DNA from: Methanomicrobiales archaeon
Lineage (GTDB): Archaea > Halobacteriota > Methanomicrobia > Methanomicrobiales > Methanoculleaceae
Length of the DNA stretch: 7,039 bases
Reading direction: 5' to 3'
Assembly: GCA_012511245.1 (NCBI GenBank)
Contig: JAAZGM010000238.1
Span: forward strand, 1-7,039
Part shown: positions 5,164-7,039 of the stretch, piece after piece
How positions within the stretch are numbered: position 1 is the first letter of the stretch
Layout: each line of letters begins with the position of its first letter
The notes under the pieces: model-generated
The model's input: the letters and a program-made list of their open reading frames with translations, nothing else
Databases searched by the model: none
What the model was told of the DNA's origin: nothing
Made by a program: the position numbers and the translations under genes

Positions 5164-5435
5164 CGAACGAGAAAGAAGGGGAATATTGCACCATCTGCGG
5201 CGGGGTCAAACCGGAGGCGATCAAGATCAAGACCGTTCTCGTGGACGGGAAGGCGACGGGGATCAACCAGCTCGACTTCATCGTCGCCGGAGTGCGCGAC
5301 CTGAACCTCAAGGATGACGCTGCAATCCGCGCCGAACTCCTCAAGAGAGCCGGGGAGTTCAACTACATCCCGACGAAGAAGAAAGAAGCCTACGGCAACG
5401 CCCTGATGCAGGAGTATAAGGAGACGCAGAGGTGA
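5160..5435 (+). CDS. Small CxxC protein, conserved-looking, unknown function
   Basis: A 91-aa protein starting VTNEKEGEYCTICGG. C10-x2-C13 near the N-terminus is the only cysteine pair and could be a redox-active disulfide or half of a metal site. It continues with VDGKATGINQLDFIVAGV, a charged helical segment (about residues 50-66), the motif EFNYIP (66-71) and a Lys/Glu-rich tail ending QEYKETQR. I recall similar short proteins in methanogen genomes, some carrying a 'NAC family transcription factor' label that I would not rely on. The GTG start overlaps the preceding stop by 4 nt (GTGA) with GGAGG upstream, indicating translational coupling to the cupin. It has no membrane segment or signal peptide. 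It is the last gene of the cluster. Being a real gene is well supported by coupling; function is unassigned. Confidence 0.8.
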   Translation: MTNEKEGEYCTICGGVKPEAIKIKTVLVDGKATGINQLDFIVAGVRDLNLKDDAAIRAELLKRAGEFNYIPTKKKEAYGNALMQEYKETQR

Positions 5436-5444
5436 TGGGCGGCT

Positions 5445-5486
5445 CCGGAACAATATCCGGCACCACACCTTCAGGCATCTATTTTT
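5445..5486 (+). terminator. Small hairpin and T-tract ending the + strand cluster
   Basis: CCGGA-acaata-TCCGG (5445-5460) forms a 5-bp stem shortly after the stop at 5435, and a T5 tract follows at 5482-5486. The 21-nt gap between them is too long for an intrinsic hairpin-U terminator, so the T-tract alone is the likelier archaeal signal. Confidence 0.4.
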
Positions 5487-5508
5487 CAAAAGCCATACGT
5501 TACCTGTT

Positions 5509-5515
5509 AAAAAAA
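5509..5515 (-). terminator. T7 tract ending the - strand surface-protein gene
   Basis: Seven A residues on the + strand read as T7 on the - strand, four nt after the TAA stop (5522-5520). It is a simple archaeal U-tract terminator facing the converging + strand unit. Confidence 0.5.
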
Positions 5516-5519
5516 GGGG

Positions 5520-7039
5520 TTATGCGCTGATGGCAGCCAGTCGGCCATCTTCGCGCACGAACAGCCAGTAGCCCTCCATTGGCGAGAGGCTCTGTTCTTC
5601 ACCCCGGTCGCCGGTCTGGTTGTTGATCAGCGCCGGCCGGTAACTCTGGTTCTGTGCGTCGTAGCCGACGACATAGACCCAGATATCCTCTACCGACGTG
5701 AGTGTCTCATCCGCACTGCGTTCTGTCAGGTCGGAGTAGCCGATTGCGTTCCAGCCGGGGTTGAGCGTCTTCAGCGCAGGCGCTCTCACCGGGTCGGTGC
5801 TGAATACCAGCTCCACGGTGGTCTCCTCAGCCGAGTAGACCCAGTATCCCTCAAGAACCCTCAGGGTCTCACCCTCGCCCATGGACTCGAAGCCGCCTGC
5901 CGGGGTATAGGTGTAGATCGCCCGCCCGCCGGTGTCGACATCCGCAAAGACCGTTGCTGCTGTGTCGTTCCCTACAGCGAGCTGCCTCGGGATGGAGACA
6001 AAGTTCCAGCCCTCATAGAGTTGCAGGTTGGTGCGTTCTTCAGGCGTCTCTGTCGGTGTTGGTTCGGTCTCCGTTGGTATCGGCGTTACGTTCTCCACCG
6101 GTGTCTCTGTCGGTGTTGGTTCGGTCTCTGTCGGTATCGGCGTTACGTTCTCCACCGGTGTCTCTGTCGGCGTTGGTTCGGTCTCTGTCGGTATCGGCGT
6201 TACATTCTCCACCGGTGTCTCTGTCGGCGTTGGTTCGGTCTCTGTTGGTGTCGGTATTGGAGTTCCTGGTGGGATCAGGACTCCATCAAGCACATAGACG
6301 ATGATGTTGTTCGTGATCTGGATCTGTGTTATAACAACGATGTTGTTTATGGTCAGGTTTCCATCGATGAATGAGACGGTAACATGCGTTCCTTCGACGG
6401 TCGGCAGGGTAACCTCGCCGTTGGTTGTATTCTGGCACAACGTCGCGAGCTCTTCAAGTGTGTAATCTCCCTCGATGATGTGATACCCGAGGATACTGTT
6501 CAGGAGCTCCGTGTCGTTCTGGATAGCCGAGAGTGTCTGGTTCTCAAGCCCGGCGAACGCGGTGTTGGTCGGGGCGCACACCAGGTATGTCCTGTTTTCA
6601 TCGAGTTTCTCTCCGATAGTCGAGTTATCCACGAGCTCGGTGAACACGGTCAGGTCCTCCTCCCCGGAGAGCCCGGTGACGATCTCATCGACCACATTCT
6701 CGACCGGTCTCGGCGTCTCCGTCGGCGTCACGTTCTCGACTGGCGTCTCCGTCGGTGTCACGTTCTCTTCCGGTGTCTCTTCCGGCGTCACATTCTCTTC
6801 CGGCGTCTCCGTCGGTGTCACGTTCTCTTCCGGTGTCTCTTCCGGTGTCACATTCTCTTCCGGCGTCTCCGTCGGTGTCACGTTCTCGACCGGTGTCTCT
6901 TCCGGTGTCACATTCTCTTCCGCCTCACCCGTCACATTGACCGTAGCGAAAACGAGTGGAATGAGCGGCGTATGGTCGTTGTTCACGACCTGGACCGAGA
7001 GGTTGTGCTCACCCGGCTCTATATCCTCCCAGGTGTAGG
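5520..7039 (-). CDS. Secreted fasciclin (FAS1) surface protein with glycosylation-rich linkers, N-terminus outside the window
   Basis: A probable extracellular adhesion or cell-surface protein. The frame is open to base 7039, so the GTG at 6986 is not a credible start and the signal peptide lies outside. Order from the N-terminus (residues numbered from 6986): a beta-type segment, partly upstream, with GEHNLSVQVVNNDHTPL; seven 10-aa ENVTP repeats (24-93); a FAS1 domain (about 97-240) with YHIIEGDY and VYVLDGVLIPP; a 19-aa Pro/Thr/Glu repeat linker (252-317); and a C-terminal region made of two related halves, EGWNFVSIP...EGYWVYS and PGWNAIGYS...EGYWLFV (about 325-488). I count 18 NxS/T sequons, so dense N-glycosylation is likely. 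No C-terminal membrane helix or sorting tail is visible. Architecture is confident; the binding partner is unknown. Confidence 0.9.
   Translation of the reverse strand, partial: YTWEDIEPGEHNLSVQVVNNDHTPLIPLVFATVNVTGEAEENVTPEETPVENVTPTETPEENVTPEETPEENVTPTETPEENVTPEETPEENVTPTETPVENVTPTETPRPVENVVDEIVTGLSGEEDLTVFTELVDNSTIGEKLDENRTYLVCAPTNTAFAGLENQTLSAIQNDTELLNSILGYHIIEGDYTLEELATLCQNTTNGEVTLPTVEGTHVTVSFIDGNLTINNIVVITQIQITNNIIVYVLDGVLIPPGTPIPTPTETEPTPTETPVENVTPIPTETEPTPTETPVENVTPIPTETEPTPTETPVENVTPIPTETEPTPTETPEERTNLQLYEGWNFVSIPRQLAVGNDTAATVFADVDTGGRAIYTYTPAGGFESMGEGETLRVLEGYWVYSAEETTVELVFSTDPVRAPALKTLNPGWNAIGYSDLTERSADETLTSVEDIWVYVVGYDAQNQSYRPALINNQTGDRGEEQSLSPMEGYWLFVREDGRLAAISA
6036..6233 (-). 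repeat. 57-bp in-frame repeats encoding a Pro/Thr/Glu linker
   Basis: Three copies of a 57-bp unit plus a partial fourth encode PTPTETPVENVTPIPTETE. Each full copy includes one N-V-T sequon. The copies are nearly identical at DNA level, which points to recent expansion or ongoing homogenisation and makes copy number likely to vary between strains. Confidence 0.9.
6267..6698 (-). other. Fasciclin (FAS1) domain region of the surface protein
   Basis: Encodes about 144 residues starting NVVDEIVTG. The FAS1 pattern is visible: LTVFTELVDNS, then YLVCAPTNTAFAGL, LLNSILGYHIIEGDY, and the closing NNIIVYVLDGVLIPP. FAS1 domains are known in adhesion and matrix proteins. Confidence 0.88.
6708..6917 (-). 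repeat. Seven 30-bp in-frame repeats encoding ENVTP(E/T)ETP(E/V)
   Basis: Seven consecutive 10-aa units, each with one N-V-T sequon and acidic/Pro content, most alternating EETP and TETP. At DNA level the units alternate in pairs, suggesting that a 60-bp pair was the duplicated block. This is an extended, charged, probably glycosylated stalk in front of the FAS1 domain. Confidence 0.9.

Noticed and set aside
6028..7038. + strand open frames over the surface-protein repeats (for example 6028-6297 and 6511-7038)
   Set aside because: They are Val/Ser/Gly-rich antisense readings of in-frame Pro/Thr repeats; the - strand reading has a FAS1 domain and a clear architecture.

Overview
The window looks like a piece of a GC-rich methanogenic archaeon, most likely Methanomicrobiales and Methanoculleus-like. 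This rests on the protein content: a CooS-type CO dehydrogenase, a short sirohaem sulfite-reductase-like protein, a probable DUF2115/UPF0305 protein and an NxT-rich fasciclin surface protein. It also rests on archaeal-style AT-rich promoter boxes in GC-rich DNA, GGAG/GGTGA ribosome binding sites and plain T-tracts after genes. The taxon is inferred from gene content; no rRNA or tRNA is present to confirm it.

Layout on the + strand. Positions 2-829 hold the C-terminal part of a monofunctional Ni-Fe CO dehydrogenase (cooS), cut by the window edge. Positions 830-1382 are a gene-poor stretch with a T-tract, a GC-rich hairpin pair and a 51-bp tandem repeat of about 3.4 copies. A small multi-pass membrane protein (1383-1898) follows, probably made from a leaderless or nearly leaderless mRNA. 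Next is a stand-alone sirohaem/4Fe-4S sulfite/nitrite reductase-like protein (1998-2690), with a perfect 7-bp dyad in its leader. Then comes a probable DUF2115 protein (2822-3607), whose presumed TATA box sits inside a perfect 9-bp inverted repeat.

Positions 3647-5435 hold a tight co-directional cluster: cupin, NapH-like membrane 2x[4Fe-4S] protein, second cupin, and a 91-aa CxxC protein. It has a 7-nt gap between the first two genes and a 4-nt GTGA overlap between the last two. Its function is unknown, but the set reads as a small redox or metal-related operon and is the best candidate here for an undescribed system.

The - strand from 7039 to 5520 encodes most of a secreted, probably heavily N-glycosylated surface protein. 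Read N to C, it has a beta-type segment running off the window, a 7 x 10-aa ENVTP linker, a fasciclin (FAS1) domain, a 19-aa Pro/Thr/Glu repeat linker and a duplicated GWN...GYW domain. The + and - transcription units converge at about 5436-5519, with a T-tract on each strand.

The shared theme of the + strand genes is low-potential redox chemistry (CODH, sirohaem protein, membrane ferredoxin). A functional link between them is inference from proximity only.
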